Part shown: positions 25,873 through 34,102 of the stretch, one piece after another
How positions within the stretch are numbered: the stretch's first letter is position 1
Layout of the letters: each line of letters begins with the position of its first letter
Assembly: GCA_938014245.1 (NCBI GenBank)
Contig: CALLSD010000010.1
Span: forward strand, 1-37,507
Length of the DNA stretch: 37,507 bases
Reading direction: 5' to 3'
Origin: an uncultured Actinomyces sp.
Lineage (GTDB): Bacteria; Actinomycetota; Actinomycetes; Actinomycetales; Actinomycetaceae
The notes under the pieces: generated by a model
What the model saw: the letters and a program-made list of their open reading frames with translations, nothing else
Database searches by the model: none
Told to the model about the DNA's origin: nothing
Made by a program: the position numbers and the translations under genes

Positions 25873-26385
25873 TCACCTGGCTCCGACGATGACAACGGCA
25901 AGCCACGCCGTTGCGGAAGAGAGCGCTGCGAAGAGCTCGATAGCAACCGACCATCCGAACGCTTTGAGGACTTGGAGCGTCGAGGCCGTTGCTGTCTGCT
26001 TATCCGTGGCACGAAGGTACTCAGCAATGTAGGTCGCCGCGGCCATTCCGATGAGCAATCCGAAGGGGAAAGCCACCACAAGTCCCGTGAGGGCAGAGAG
26101 GAACCATCCCACGAAGCCACCGAAACCACCCCAGACCAGTGTTGATTTGGGGATTCCTGCGTTGGCGATCTGTCGCGCGGGGATCACATATTTGAGAATC
26201 GCAGCAATTCCCAGAAGAACCGCAGCGATCGCGAAAACAGTCCAGGCAATTCCCGTTCCCGTCATCCACGCCCACACAAAGATTGCTCCACCAATGAAAG
26301 GTGAAGATGGCCAAACTTGAACGACTGCACCGATGATGCCGACAAGAATGACCAAACCGATGATGATTAGACCGATTGAACTCAT
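25873..26385 (-). CDS. DUF456 family membrane protein
   Basis: The 170-aa protein is almost wholly hydrophobic with about five helices. It shows the family layout: paired helices with VQVWPSSPFIGGAIFVWAWM (the P-G-x-P-like hairpin), a short polar link with Lys/Arg (KYVIPARQIANAGIPKST), and a Gly-rich helix pair GGFGGFVGWF ... GLLIGMAAATYIAEYL. The function of DUF456 is not established. The ATG at 26385 lies exactly 6 nt after TATGAT with no Shine-Dalgarno sequence, so the transcript is probably leaderless. The gene has its own strong terminator and is divergent from the next gene. Confidence 0.8.
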   Translation of the reverse strand: MSSIGLIIIGLVILVGIIGAVVQVWPSSPFIGGAIFVWAWMTGTGIAWTVFAIAAVLLGIAAILKYVIPARQIANAGIPKSTLVWGGFGGFVGWFLSALTGLVVAFPFGLLIGMAAATYIAEYLRATDKQTATASTLQVLKAFGWSVAIELFAALSSATAWLAVVIVGAR

Positions 26386-26391
26386 GAGCGG

Positions 26392-26397
26392 ATCATA
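26392..26397 (-). promoter_or_regulatory. -10 box, leaderless promoter of DUF456 gene
   Basis: TATGAT on the minus strand, then six bases, then ATG at 26385. No ribosome binding site is present. Confidence 0.6.
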
Positions 26398-26537
26398 GCA
26401 TCCTTGAATCTGAAATTTTTCAGTGAGTGATTCTGACGCTCCTCAGTCATGATTTGGGCCTTATCCCGCCTTGATTTGCGCCCACACTAAAAGACACAAT
26501 AAGGTGCCGAAGCGCATCCCCGAGCGAAGGAGTGACG

Positions 26538-27143
26538 ATGGGTTTCATTAAACGCCGAGATCCCAATGAGCATCCCGGTTTTCTTACAACGTCGGTCGCT
26601 CGCTATTCAGCGATGTACCCGGTCAATGAATCACCCGAGCACGCTGTGGGACGCTGCCTTGATTTTTGGAATCGTTTCGGCGCACGCGGCGAGACTCCCG
26701 GATATAGGGAGGAGCTTGCCCTTCACGGATGGACGGGCACCGAGATCATTATCGGCTCGGACCTCAAAGAGTTGCTGTGGTCGGGAATTTCTGATGATTG
26801 GGTGAACTTCGCACCGCGTTTATTCCCGCAAAAGCTCAAGCGTTCGATGATCGGGAGGAACCGGGTTCTGATTGCCGCGCGCCGCGCGTCCGCAGAAGGA
26901 GGGTTCTTTACAGAGCTTTACTGCACCCCAAGCGACATCATCGCGAATAACGATTCGATTCTGAACGATGTTTTATACGTGACACTGCACCAGTTCGAAG
27001 AGGAATACCAAAGCACTGGTCTCTTGCGCGGGGGTGCAACGTATTTCTACGCCGCCGACCTGCCGAAAGACCATTTCTTAGAAACGCAAAACATCTACTG
27101 CATCCGCAGAGATGTCAAGCGCCGCCGCAAAGGCAAGATTTAA
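26538..27143 (+). CDS. Hypothetical protein, unrecognised
   Basis: The 201-aa soluble protein has no signal peptide or membrane segment. It begins GFIKRRDPNEHPGFLTTSVARY, has an acidic and aromatic middle (HQFEEEYQSTGLL) and ends in a basic tail (RRDVKRRRKGKI) that could bind nucleic acid. I do not recognise a domain. The ATG at 26538 has AAGGAG 5 nt upstream; a GTG at 26532 overlaps that site and is less likely. It is the only plus-strand gene between the ESX operon and ispF. It is divergent from DUF456 and convergent with rlmB. Coding potential looks real: start, ribosome binding site and a frame that fills the gap. Confidence 0.75.
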   Translation: MGFIKRRDPNEHPGFLTTSVARYSAMYPVNESPEHAVGRCLDFWNRFGARGETPGYREELALHGWTGTEIIIGSDLKELLWSGISDDWVNFAPRLFPQKLKRSMIGRNRVLIAARRASAEGGFFTELYCTPSDIIANNDSILNDVLYVTLHQFEEEYQSTGLLRGGATYFYAADLPKDHFLETQNIYCIRRDVKRRRKGKI

Positions 27144-27147
27144 GGAA

Positions 27148-27173
27148 GTGCCCCCTGCACAGGCAGGGAGCAC
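27148..27173 (-). terminator. rlmB terminator (possibly shared with the plus-strand gene)
   Basis: GTGCcCCCTGC and GCAGGGaGCAC form an 11-bp stem with a 4-base loop, starting 5 bp after the plus-strand gene's stop and 16 bp after the rlmB stop. The mismatch is U-G only in minus-strand RNA, which favours rlmB. UUCCUUAAAUCU follows on that strand. Confidence 0.7.
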
Positions 27174-27188
27174 TATTCACAATGAGCG

Positions 27189-28175
27189 CTACTTTTCTGC
27201 GCGAGCGCGCCGAAGCGAATCGACCTCGTACAGGGCAATTCCCGTGGCGACCGCTGCGTTGAGCGATTCTACCGCCGAGGCGATCGGGATCGACACGATC
27301 TGATCGCAGGTCTGACGAACCAGACGAGACAGGCCACTTCCTTCGGCGCCGGTGACGACGACCAGCGGGCCATCGGCAAGCTTGAGATCGCGCAGTTCAG
27401 TGTCGCCGCCGCCATCGAGGCCGACAACGAAGAACCCGGCCTTCTTGCAGTCTTCGAGTGCACGCACAAGGTTTGTCGCACGTGCAACGGGCACGCGAGC
27501 AGCGGCACCGGCCGAGACCTTCCACGCAGTGGTATTCACACCCGCACTGCGACGCTCGGGGATAATCACCCCGTCCGCGCCAAAAGCACCGGAACTCCGC
27601 AAGACAGCGCCAAGGTTATGCGGGTCGGTAACCTGATCAAGGGCTACCAAGAGCGGGATATCCAGCTGCTGCAAAGACTCCGCAATGAGATCCTCAACGT
27701 CGCGGTATTCGTATCCGCGCACTTCAATGGCGACACCTTGGTGGACCGCACCGTCAGTTGCGACGTCTAGGTCGCGGCGCGTGACCTCGTATACCGGCGC
27801 TCCCATTCCCGAGGCCAGGCGGACAACTTCCTCAACGCGATCGTCCTTCACGTTGTCAAGGACAAAGACACGTTCGATGGGCACTCCCGCGCGCGCGGCC
27901 TCGGCAACGGGATTACGACCGGCGATGAGTTCATGGCCCTCAGCGATCTTGATGGAGGATTTCGCGCGAGCGCGTGCAATTGCGGCTTCCTGAGCCTCCC
28001 GGGCTTCGCGGGCTTTCTTGCGCTTAAATGCTGGGTGGTAGGTGCGGTCCTCGGCCTTGGGGGTCGGGCCCTTGCCTTCAAGGCGACGGCGCGAGTGACC
28101 GCCAGTGCCGACCTTTGGGCCCTTCTTCGAACCCGGTTTTCTTACGGCACCGCGACGTCCGTCATTTCCAGCCAT
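27189..28175 (-). CDS. rlmB: 23S rRNA (guanosine-2'-O-)-methyltransferase RlmB/TrmH family
   Basis: This is a SpoU-type SPOUT methyltransferase that 2'-O-methylates rRNA with S-adenosylmethionine. A Lys/Arg-rich N-terminal arm (~1-75) precedes the substrate-binding domain (IAGRNPVAEAARAGVPIERV), and the knotted catalytic domain carries the three motifs LDQVTDPHNLGAVLRSS, VVVTGAEGSGLSRL and PIASAVESLNAAVATGI. The ATG at 28175 has AAGGAG 7 nt upstream; the upstream open frame to 28241 is not needed. The length of 328 aa fits the actinobacterial form with its basic extension. In many Actinobacteria it directly follows cysS. Here DUF1697 lies between them. Confidence 0.93.
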   Translation of the reverse strand: MAGNDGRRGAVRKPGSKKGPKVGTGGHSRRRLEGKGPTPKAEDRTYHPAFKRKKAREAREAQEAAIARARAKSSIKIAEGHELIAGRNPVAEAARAGVPIERVFVLDNVKDDRVEEVVRLASGMGAPVYEVTRRDLDVATDGAVHQGVAIEVRGYEYRDVEDLIAESLQQLDIPLLVALDQVTDPHNLGAVLRSSGAFGADGVIIPERRSAGVNTTAWKVSAGAAARVPVARATNLVRALEDCKKAGFFVVGLDGGGDTELRDLKLADGPLVVVTGAEGSGLSRLVRQTCDQIVSIPIASAVESLNAAVATGIALYEVDSLRRARAEK

Positions 28176-28274
28176 CGTGTCTCCTTGTTTCGTCGTGAAC
28201 TGACACAAGCATACGGCGTTCAAGTCGCGTAGGGGCCTCAAGGGCGCGTGTGGGCAAATATCACACTAGAGGGA

Positions 28275-28820
28275 TCAGTCCCGCGAGAGCATTGCAGCGA
28301 TCCGTTCAACCGTCGCACCGCTGCGGATTGTCACCTGGCGATAAAAGTCCTCGCGCATCAGGTACTTGTGGTAGGCGGTCTTGAGGAACGAGGCCTCGTC
28401 GAATTTTGCCCAGAACACGGCATGCTTGCCAAAGTGGACGGATTCATCTCCCAGCACCATTGCTTCGATGCGCTCGCGTACGTGGTCCTGCTCTAACCCG
28501 CGTGTGTAGAAAAGAACGTCGCGTCGAGCGGCATCCCCATGCCACCAGTGGGGTAGATCAGACAATTCCATAAGGTATTCCTGCCCAGACAGGAGAGCCA
28601 AGCGAATCGGGAAGGAATAGTATCGATCTAGGACAGACTCGACGCTACGAGCCACTTCTTCATGCGTAGCATCGGCTATAAAAACAAGGTTCCCGCTGTT
28701 GATGTATGAGCGTACTTCCACAAAGCCTTCACACGCGATTTGCTCACGCAGTTCGCTCATGACGACCTTGTTCTTACCACCGACGTTGATGCCGCGCAGT
28801 AACGCTACATACTCCATCAT
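28275..28820 (-). CDS. DUF1697 domain-containing protein
   Basis: The family signature YVALLRGINVGGKNKVVMSE is followed by INSGNLVF and a C-terminal HAVFWAKFD ... SFLKTAYHKYLMREDFYRQ block, with the predicted ferredoxin-like fold of DUF1697. Its biochemical role is unknown. The product is 181 aa from ATG 28820; an adjacent ATG at 28817 is better spaced behind TAGGA. It starts 26 bp after the cysS stop, so it is probably cotranscribed with cysS. Confidence 0.88.
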   Translation of the reverse strand: MMEYVALLRGINVGGKNKVVMSELREQIACEGFVEVRSYINSGNLVFIADATHEEVARSVESVLDRYYSFPIRLALLSGQEYLMELSDLPHWWHGDAARRDVLFYTRGLEQDHVRERIEAMVLGDESVHFGKHAVFWAKFDEASFLKTAYHKYLMREDFYRQVTIRSGATVERIAAMLSRD

Positions 28821-28846
28821 TCCTACCCGTCTGCACACTACCTGGT

Positions 28847-30310
28847 CTATCCGATGCTCCAGGTTGCTCCATCTTTCCCGTCGGCGACCTGGACTCCCGC
28901 TTCTGCGAGGCGATCACGAATCTGGTCAGCTGTTGCCCAGTCTTTGTCGGCGCGCGCCTGGGCACGCTGCTCGAGGAGAGCACCAACCAGCACGTCAAGC
29001 GCATGCTTTTGCGGGTCATCCCCGGTGTTTCCCGAGGCCGACGCACCCGCGCCTGCGTGTGCCCACTGCGGCGAGGCCGGGTCCAAACCGAGCACATCAA
29101 GCATGGAGCGAACCAGGATTTGCTGGCGTTTAGTGGCCTGGGAATCACCATCTGCCAGGGCAATATTGCCCAGCTTGAGCTGTTCGTGGACTGCGGCAAG
29201 GGCGCCCGCAACATTGAGGTCGTCATTCATTGCCTGAGTGAAGGCCTCGGGGAGTTCTTCGGGGCTCAAGAACAGCTCCTCCGGGCTTGCTTCACCGACG
29301 GCCTCGATCGAGCGAGTGACAAAAGTCGAGAACTTTTCCCATGCTGCATTCGCATCCGGGAGGGTATCCGGCCCCCACTCGATAGCGCTGCGGTAGTGCA
29401 CGGTCGAGAGAGCCCAACGCACCGCAGCTGCTGGGAAATCCTCCGTGAGGGTGTCGATCGAGAGCACATTTCCCAAGGATTTCGACATTTTTTCGCCCTT
29501 GGTGGTCACCCATGCGTTGTGGACCCACAGGCGCGCGAAGTCCCAGCCGGCTCCGTGAGACTGGGCCTGCTCGTTTTCGTGGTGAGGGAAGCGCAGGTCG
29601 ATTCCGCCGCCGTGAATATCGAAAGCCTCACCTAAGTAGCGGTACGACATAGCCGAGCATTCGAGGTGCCAGCCCGGACGTCCCTTCCCCCAAGGGGAAT
29701 CCCACGAGGCCGTGGCTGGTTCTTCGGGCTTTGCAGCCTTCCAAAGTGCGAAGTCGCGCGGGTCCTTCTTCCCAGCCTCGGTTGCCGAATCGATCTGCGA
29801 TTCATCTTCCGTCGTTCGCATATCTTCCAGGCGCTGGTGAGTGAGGGAACCGTAGTCTTCCTGAGAACTCACACTGAAGTACACGTTTCCCGCGCCATCG
29901 CTGTATGCGTGGCCGCGGTCAATGAGCCGCTGCACCAGTGCAATTTGTTCGGGAATATGACCCGTCGCGCGAGGTTCGTAGGTAGGTTCTAGAACGCCAA
30001 GCTTTTGGTATGCGGCGGTGAACTCGCGCTCATAGCGCTGTGCCCACGCCCACCACGGAACCCCAGCCTGGGCAGACTTATTCAGAATCTTGTCGTCAAT
30101 ATCAGTGACATTGCGAATGTAGGTCACTTCCAGACCTGCGCGCTTGAGCCAGCGGATCAGTGAATCGAAAGCAACCGCCGAGCGCAAGTGGCCGACGTGA
30201 GGGGACCCCTGAACAGTCGCACCACACAGGTAGATTCCCACGTGTCCGGGAATCACCGGTTCCAGCGGCTGGAGACGTGCAGTTTTCGAATCGTACAGAT
30301 GAAGGCTCAT
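28847..30310 (-). CDS. cysS: Cysteinyl-tRNA synthetase
   Basis: A class I synthetase that charges tRNA(Cys). The zinc ligand Cys29 sits in YLCGATVQ, the HIGH-like motif is HVGH (38-41), and KMSKS follows TTKGE near residue 275; WHLECSAM and GGGIDLRFPHHENE supply further zinc ligands. The C-terminal DALR-type helical domain (residues ~330-487) ends GATWSIG. The length of 487 aa is standard, so this is CysS and not MshC, which is shorter (~410 aa). The ATG at 30310 follows TACCAT by exactly 6 nt without a real ribosome binding site, so it is probably leaderless. In Mycobacterium tuberculosis, cysS sits between ispF and rlmB; here thrC is upstream. Confidence 0.95.
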   Translation of the reverse strand: MSLHLYDSKTARLQPLEPVIPGHVGIYLCGATVQGSPHVGHLRSAVAFDSLIRWLKRAGLEVTYIRNVTDIDDKILNKSAQAGVPWWAWAQRYEREFTAAYQKLGVLEPTYEPRATGHIPEQIALVQRLIDRGHAYSDGAGNVYFSVSSQEDYGSLTHQRLEDMRTTEDESQIDSATEAGKKDPRDFALWKAAKPEEPATASWDSPWGKGRPGWHLECSAMSYRYLGEAFDIHGGGIDLRFPHHENEQAQSHGAGWDFARLWVHNAWVTTKGEKMSKSLGNVLSIDTLTEDFPAAAVRWALSTVHYRSAIEWGPDTLPDANAAWEKFSTFVTRSIEAVGEASPEELFLSPEELPEAFTQAMNDDLNVAGALAAVHEQLKLGNIALADGDSQATKRQQILVRSMLDVLGLDPASPQWAHAGAGASASGNTGDDPQKHALDVLVGALLEQRAQARADKDWATADQIRDRLAEAGVQVADGKDGATWSIG

Positions 30311-30316
30311 GCTCTC

Positions 30317-30322
30317 ATGGTA
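30317..30322 (-). promoter_or_regulatory. -10 box, leaderless promoter of cysS
   Basis: TACCAT on the minus strand, six bases (GAGAGC), then ATG at 30310. Confidence 0.55.
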
Positions 30323-30383
30323 AACGGTGCTACCTGCATCTGGAGACCAGTTCAGTTCCCGGGACCGTGTAAACGCAGAGAAA

Positions 30384-31835
30384 TTACCTTCCCGGCTGCA
30401 CCCGCGTGCGGATCAGTTCCTTGAGAGCATCAACATCGCGAGGCAATGCAACGACCTTCTGTTCGTGCCCCTCAATATCCGCAAAACGCAGCGGGACCGG
30501 AGGAACAAAGCCCACGGCCTCGGCAATCGTTTCCTCAAACTTCACGGGAAGCGCAGTCTCCATCACCACGACGGGGCCCTCCAGCTGCTCAGCGACCTGG
30601 CGGGCAACCTGCACGCCATCGGCAGTGTGGGGATCGAGGAGGTAGTGCGATTCCTCCCAGGTGCGGCGGATTTGGGCGAGGCGATCTGCGTGCGTGGACG
30701 AGGCCGCGCAGAAGCCGAAGCGCTCGCGAAGTCCTGCGAATTCTTCGGTTTGTGAGAGATCAAAGTAGCCCTGGGTGGCAACCTGGTTGAAGAGTTCACG
30801 CGTACGAGCGGCATCTCGGCCCACAAGATCGAAGATGAATCGTTCAAAGTTCGAAGCCTTCGAGATATCCATCGAAGGCGAGGAAGTCGCAAGAGTATCT
30901 TCACTGCTTCGAACCCGGTAGACGCCCGTTCGGAAGAACTCCTCAAGAACATTATTTTCGTTTGTCGCAATGACCAAGGCGCCCAAGGGCAGCCCCATTT
31001 GGCGGGCAATGTGCGCAGCGCAGATATTGCCGAAGTTGCCGGAGGGAACGCACACGTTCACGCGCGCGTCTTCACCAAGGTGCTCACTCAGGCGCAACCA
31101 TGTCGCAATGTAGTAGACAACCTGTGCCAGCAAACGGGCCCAATTGATGGAGTTAACCGCACCGACGTGCCACTGCTGTTTGAAGTCGGCATCGATGTTG
31201 ACGGCTTTGACAAGATCTTGGCAGTCGTCGAAAACTCCATCAACAGCCACGTTAACGATGTTCTCATCGAGGAGAGAGAACATTTGTGCGCGTTGGAAAG
31301 GCGTCATGCGACCGGCGGGCGTCAACATGACAACGCTCAGGCCCTTGCGCCCGCGGAGGGCGTACTCGGCGGCGCTTCCCGTATCACCCGAGGTCGCACC
31401 GACGATGGTGAGCCAATCTCCACGGCGCTCAAGTTCATACTCGAAAAGTTCGCCGAGCAGCTGCATGGCCATGTCCTTGAATGCGGCTGTGGGGCCGTTG
31501 GACAGGTGCGCAAGCCAGAGGTTTTCTTCTTCACTCAGGCAGGTTACGGGGACAATTTCGGGGTCGGAAAAGACCGGGGTGCGGTAGGCACGAGCGCAGA
31601 TTGCTTCAATATCTGAGCGGGGAATATCGTCGATAAACAGCTCAAGAACTCGAGCTGCAAGGGCGGCGTAACCGTGTTCTTTGAGCAGTGTCTGCCACTC
31701 GCTCAACTGATTACTGCTGAGCGATGGGTAGCTTTCGGGCAGGTACAGGCCGCCGTCAGGCGCAAGTCCAGCGAGCAAAATATCGCAGAAGGACGCGGAA
31801 GTGGCCTGGGTGTCTCTGGTCGAAATGTAACGCAC
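30384..31835 (-). CDS. thrC: Threonine synthase
   Basis: A PLP enzyme that converts O-phosphohomoserine to threonine. The protein begins MRYISTRDTQATSASFCDIL, typical of the long (yeast/E. coli-like) ThrC class. Lys120 in NGPTAAFKDMAMQ should bind PLP, ATSGDTGSAAEYAL is the phosphate-binding loop, and VPSGNFGNICAAHIA is conserved. The length of 483 aa suits this class. The start is the GTG at 31835, exactly 6 nt after TAGGGT, so the transcript is probably leaderless. It is divergent from ispF across 118 bp and precedes cysS by 73 bp. Confidence 0.95.
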   Translation of the reverse strand: MRYISTRDTQATSASFCDILLAGLAPDGGLYLPESYPSLSSNQLSEWQTLLKEHGYAALAARVLELFIDDIPRSDIEAICARAYRTPVFSDPEIVPVTCLSEEENLWLAHLSNGPTAAFKDMAMQLLGELFEYELERRGDWLTIVGATSGDTGSAAEYALRGRKGLSVVMLTPAGRMTPFQRAQMFSLLDENIVNVAVDGVFDDCQDLVKAVNIDADFKQQWHVGAVNSINWARLLAQVVYYIATWLRLSEHLGEDARVNVCVPSGNFGNICAAHIARQMGLPLGALVIATNENNVLEEFFRTGVYRVRSSEDTLATSSPSMDISKASNFERFIFDLVGRDAARTRELFNQVATQGYFDLSQTEEFAGLRERFGFCAASSTHADRLAQIRRTWEESHYLLDPHTADGVQVARQVAEQLEGPVVVMETALPVKFEETIAEAVGFVPPVPLRFADIEGHEQKVVALPRDVDALKELIRTRVQPGR

Positions 31836-31841
31836 GGTCTC

Positions 31842-31847
31842 ACCCTA
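31842..31847 (-). promoter_or_regulatory. -10 box, leaderless promoter of thrC
   Basis: TAGGGT on the minus strand, six bases (GAGACC), then GTG at 31835. The GGGTGAG here could also be read as a weak Shine-Dalgarno sequence, so this is the least certain of the set. Confidence 0.5.
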
Positions 31848-31941
31848 CCGTGAGCACAGGCAGGCAGCGGGGTGAATCGATTCATCTGAGACGCTTTGCT
31901 TGAGTTAAGAAAAACTGTACGCAAATGCCGGCGAGGACATT

Positions 31942-31947
31942 TAGGCT
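31942..31947 (+). promoter_or_regulatory. -10 box, leaderless promoter of ispF
   Basis: TAGGCT, six bases (ACTGGC), then ATG at 31954. The nearest purine-rich stretch (GAGGAC) is too far upstream to serve as a ribosome binding site. Confidence 0.65.
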
Positions 31948-31953
31948 ACTGGC

Positions 31954-32457
31954 ATGAGTGAAATGTCTTCCCCTTTTCGTGTCGGACACGCAATCGACGT
32001 CCACGCCTTTGCTTCATCCGTTTCGCCCCATGACGGGAAAACGCTGATGCTTGCCTGCCTGGAATGGCCGGGGGAAACCCCTCTTGAAGGGCACTCTGAT
32101 GGGGATGCCGCTGCCCACGCGGCCTGCGACGCGCTTCTCGCCGCTGCCGGCCTCGGAGATCTGGGAACGAACTTCGGAACGGATCGCCCAGAATGGTCGG
32201 GTGCCTCTGGGCAAGCGTTCCTCACGGAAGTACGGCGAATGCTCTGCGAAGCCGGATGGACGATTGGAAACGTCACCGTCCAGGTAATCGCAAAACGGCC
32301 GCGAATGATGACGCGACTACCCGAAGCCTCAGAAAAGATGAGCCAGATTCTGGGGGCTCCAGTGTCAGTTTCAGCTACAACGACTGACGGCCTCGGTTTC
32401 ACCGGAAGGGGGGAAGGAATCGCAGCAAGCGCAACAGCATTGATTTTCCGCGCGTAG
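31954..32457 (+). CDS. ispF: 2-C-methyl-D-erythritol 2,4-cyclodiphosphate synthase
   Basis: IspF cyclises CDP-ME 2-phosphate to MEcPP in the non-mevalonate isoprenoid pathway. Metal ligands Asp15 and His17 lie in AIDVHAF and His55 in GHSDGDAAAHA; the C-terminal TTTDGLGFTGRGEGIAA matches the family. The product is 167 aa, near the usual length. It is on the plus strand, opposite to ispD, cysS and carD, which is unusual because ispD and ispF are normally adjacent or fused in Actinobacteria. No clear terminator follows before the convergent MFS gene. Confidence 0.95.
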   Translation: MSEMSSPFRVGHAIDVHAFASSVSPHDGKTLMLACLEWPGETPLEGHSDGDAAAHAACDALLAAAGLGDLGTNFGTDRPEWSGASGQAFLTEVRRMLCEAGWTIGNVTVQVIAKRPRMMTRLPEASEKMSQILGAPVSVSATTTDGLGFTGRGEGIAASATALIFRA

Positions 32458-32630
32458 GGGCGTACGAGCGCCTAAGGGGTCGCACGAAGGCGCAAGGACC
32501 ACAGACTCTTCGCAGTAACGGCCACCTTATCAACAACCATGGCGCGCGTAGGGGCTATGCGGATGCCCCAAGCCCCCGCCGGTTACTGCAGGCCAGGCAA
32601 CTTTGGCCCAGTCGAGGCTATTGCCCCGAG
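32458..32630. other. Convergent gap between ispF and the MFS gene
   Basis: These 173 bases hold no gene. A short direct repeat, tactgcaggc, occurs at about 32584 and at the very 3' end of the MFS gene (32632), as if the gene's last codons had been duplicated. A 5-bp GGGGC/GCCCC hairpin lies near 32552-32571 without a T-run. Confidence 0.45.
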
Positions 32631-34013
32631 CTACTGCAGGCTATCGAGCCGCGCCTTCGCCGGGTGAACGAAGAGCGTCAAGATCAAGCCCAGAGCCAAG
32701 ATCAAAATGATGCCCAGAATTCCCCAGTAGGTGTAGTCGTGGCCAGCCGGCGTCCACCTGCGGCCAAGGTTCAAGAACACCGCGTACATCGCGGGGGCCA
32801 AGAAGGACACTGCTCGTCCTGTCGTCGCGTAGAGCCCGAAGACCTCGCCTTCACGACCTTCGGGAATCATGCGTCCCAGGAAAGACCGAGATGCAGACTG
32901 AGTCGGGCCGACAAAAACGCACAGCGCCAAACCAAAAGTCCAGAAAATGATCTTTCCGCCATTGTGCAGGAAGAAGACGCTCATTCCCGCAACCACCATG
33001 CAGCTCAGTGACAGCACAATGAGCTGCTTCGGGCCAATGACGTCATCCAAGGTGCCCATCGCAATAGTGGCAATTCCTGCAACGATATTCGCGGCGATCG
33101 CGAAGATAATTACTTCACCCGATGTGAAGCCGAAAGCGGTACCCGCCAAGATCGCGCCGAAGGTGAAAACACCAGCGAGCCCGTCACGGAAGACCGCCGA
33201 AGCGATCAGGAAGAACAGGGTGTGCGGAGTGTCCTTAGCCAGGGACTTCACCGTACTTCCCAGCTTGCGGTAGGAATCCCATAGGGTCTCGTGCTCGCCG
33301 TGCTTTTCGTCAATGTGCTTGGGCTTAACCGGGTGGAACATCAACGGCAAAGAGGACAGCAGCATCCACAGCGCGGCAATGACCATCGAAACTCGAATAT
33401 TCAGCCCATTCTCGTGGGTGATTCCAAACCAACCGACCTCGGGGTTAATGAGGCCGACGTACAGAATAAGGAGCAGAACAATTCCACCAACGTAACCCGA
33501 ACCCCATCCAAGGCCCGAAATACGGCCCATGTTGTCCTTCGTTGACAGGTGGTTCAGCATCGCGTTGTAGTTCACCGAGGCGAACTCGAAGAAAATATTT
33601 CCCACACCAAGCAGGCCGATGCCCAACAGCAATCCCCCACGCGGCCCCAGGGGCCCCTGCGGCGCAACGAAGAACATCAACGCCAGGCAGATCACCACAA
33701 GAACCGTGAAGATTGAGAGCGCGACGCCACCTTTTCCACGGCGGTCTGCCCTCTGTCCGGTGATCGGGGCCAGGAGTGCGATGATGATTCCCGCGGCGAA
33801 AAGACCCCACGAGAGGTAATCACTGGCAGTTCCCTTGTCAGTGAAAGTGCCATCGTGTGTCAGGTACACCGAAAAGACGAAAGTCGTTGCAACTGCGTTG
33901 AACGCTGCCGATCCCCAGTCCCACATTGCCCACTCAATGACGGGCTTCGTCAGGATCGATGATTTCTTCTTCGACGAAGCATTCATCGACTGAGGGGTCG
34001 TCGTTTCACTCAT
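32631..34013 (-). CDS. MFS transporter, UMF1/Atg22-like family
   Basis: The 460-aa protein has about 12 transmembrane helices. The first helix region reads KPVIEWAMWDWGSAAFNAVATTF, the diagnostic start of Atg22-like (vacuole effluxer, UMF1) permeases, which in fungi export amino acids from the vacuole. In bacteria the substrate is unknown. QRADRRGKGG after helix 2-3 and GRMIPEGREGEVFGLYATTGR in the second half are family-typical loops. The ATG at 34013 has AAGGAG 5 nt upstream; a GTG two codons earlier is less likely. It is inserted between ispD and ispF and is transcribed in the same direction as carD-ispD. Confidence 0.9.
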   Translation of the reverse strand: MSETTTPQSMNASSKKKSSILTKPVIEWAMWDWGSAAFNAVATTFVFSVYLTHDGTFTDKGTASDYLSWGLFAAGIIIALLAPITGQRADRRGKGGVALSIFTVLVVICLALMFFVAPQGPLGPRGGLLLGIGLLGVGNIFFEFASVNYNAMLNHLSTKDNMGRISGLGWGSGYVGGIVLLLILYVGLINPEVGWFGITHENGLNIRVSMVIAALWMLLSSLPLMFHPVKPKHIDEKHGEHETLWDSYRKLGSTVKSLAKDTPHTLFFLIASAVFRDGLAGVFTFGAILAGTAFGFTSGEVIIFAIAANIVAGIATIAMGTLDDVIGPKQLIVLSLSCMVVAGMSVFFLHNGGKIIFWTFGLALCVFVGPTQSASRSFLGRMIPEGREGEVFGLYATTGRAVSFLAPAMYAVFLNLGRRWTPAGHDYTYWGILGIILILALGLILTLFVHPAKARLDSLQ

Positions 34014-34102
34014 ATTCACTCCTTATGCGCCTACGACCTTAGGCCTACATGTGAACCTAGCACGGCACAGTTCAGAAAAAGAAAAAATAGATGTGATGGT
34101 CG

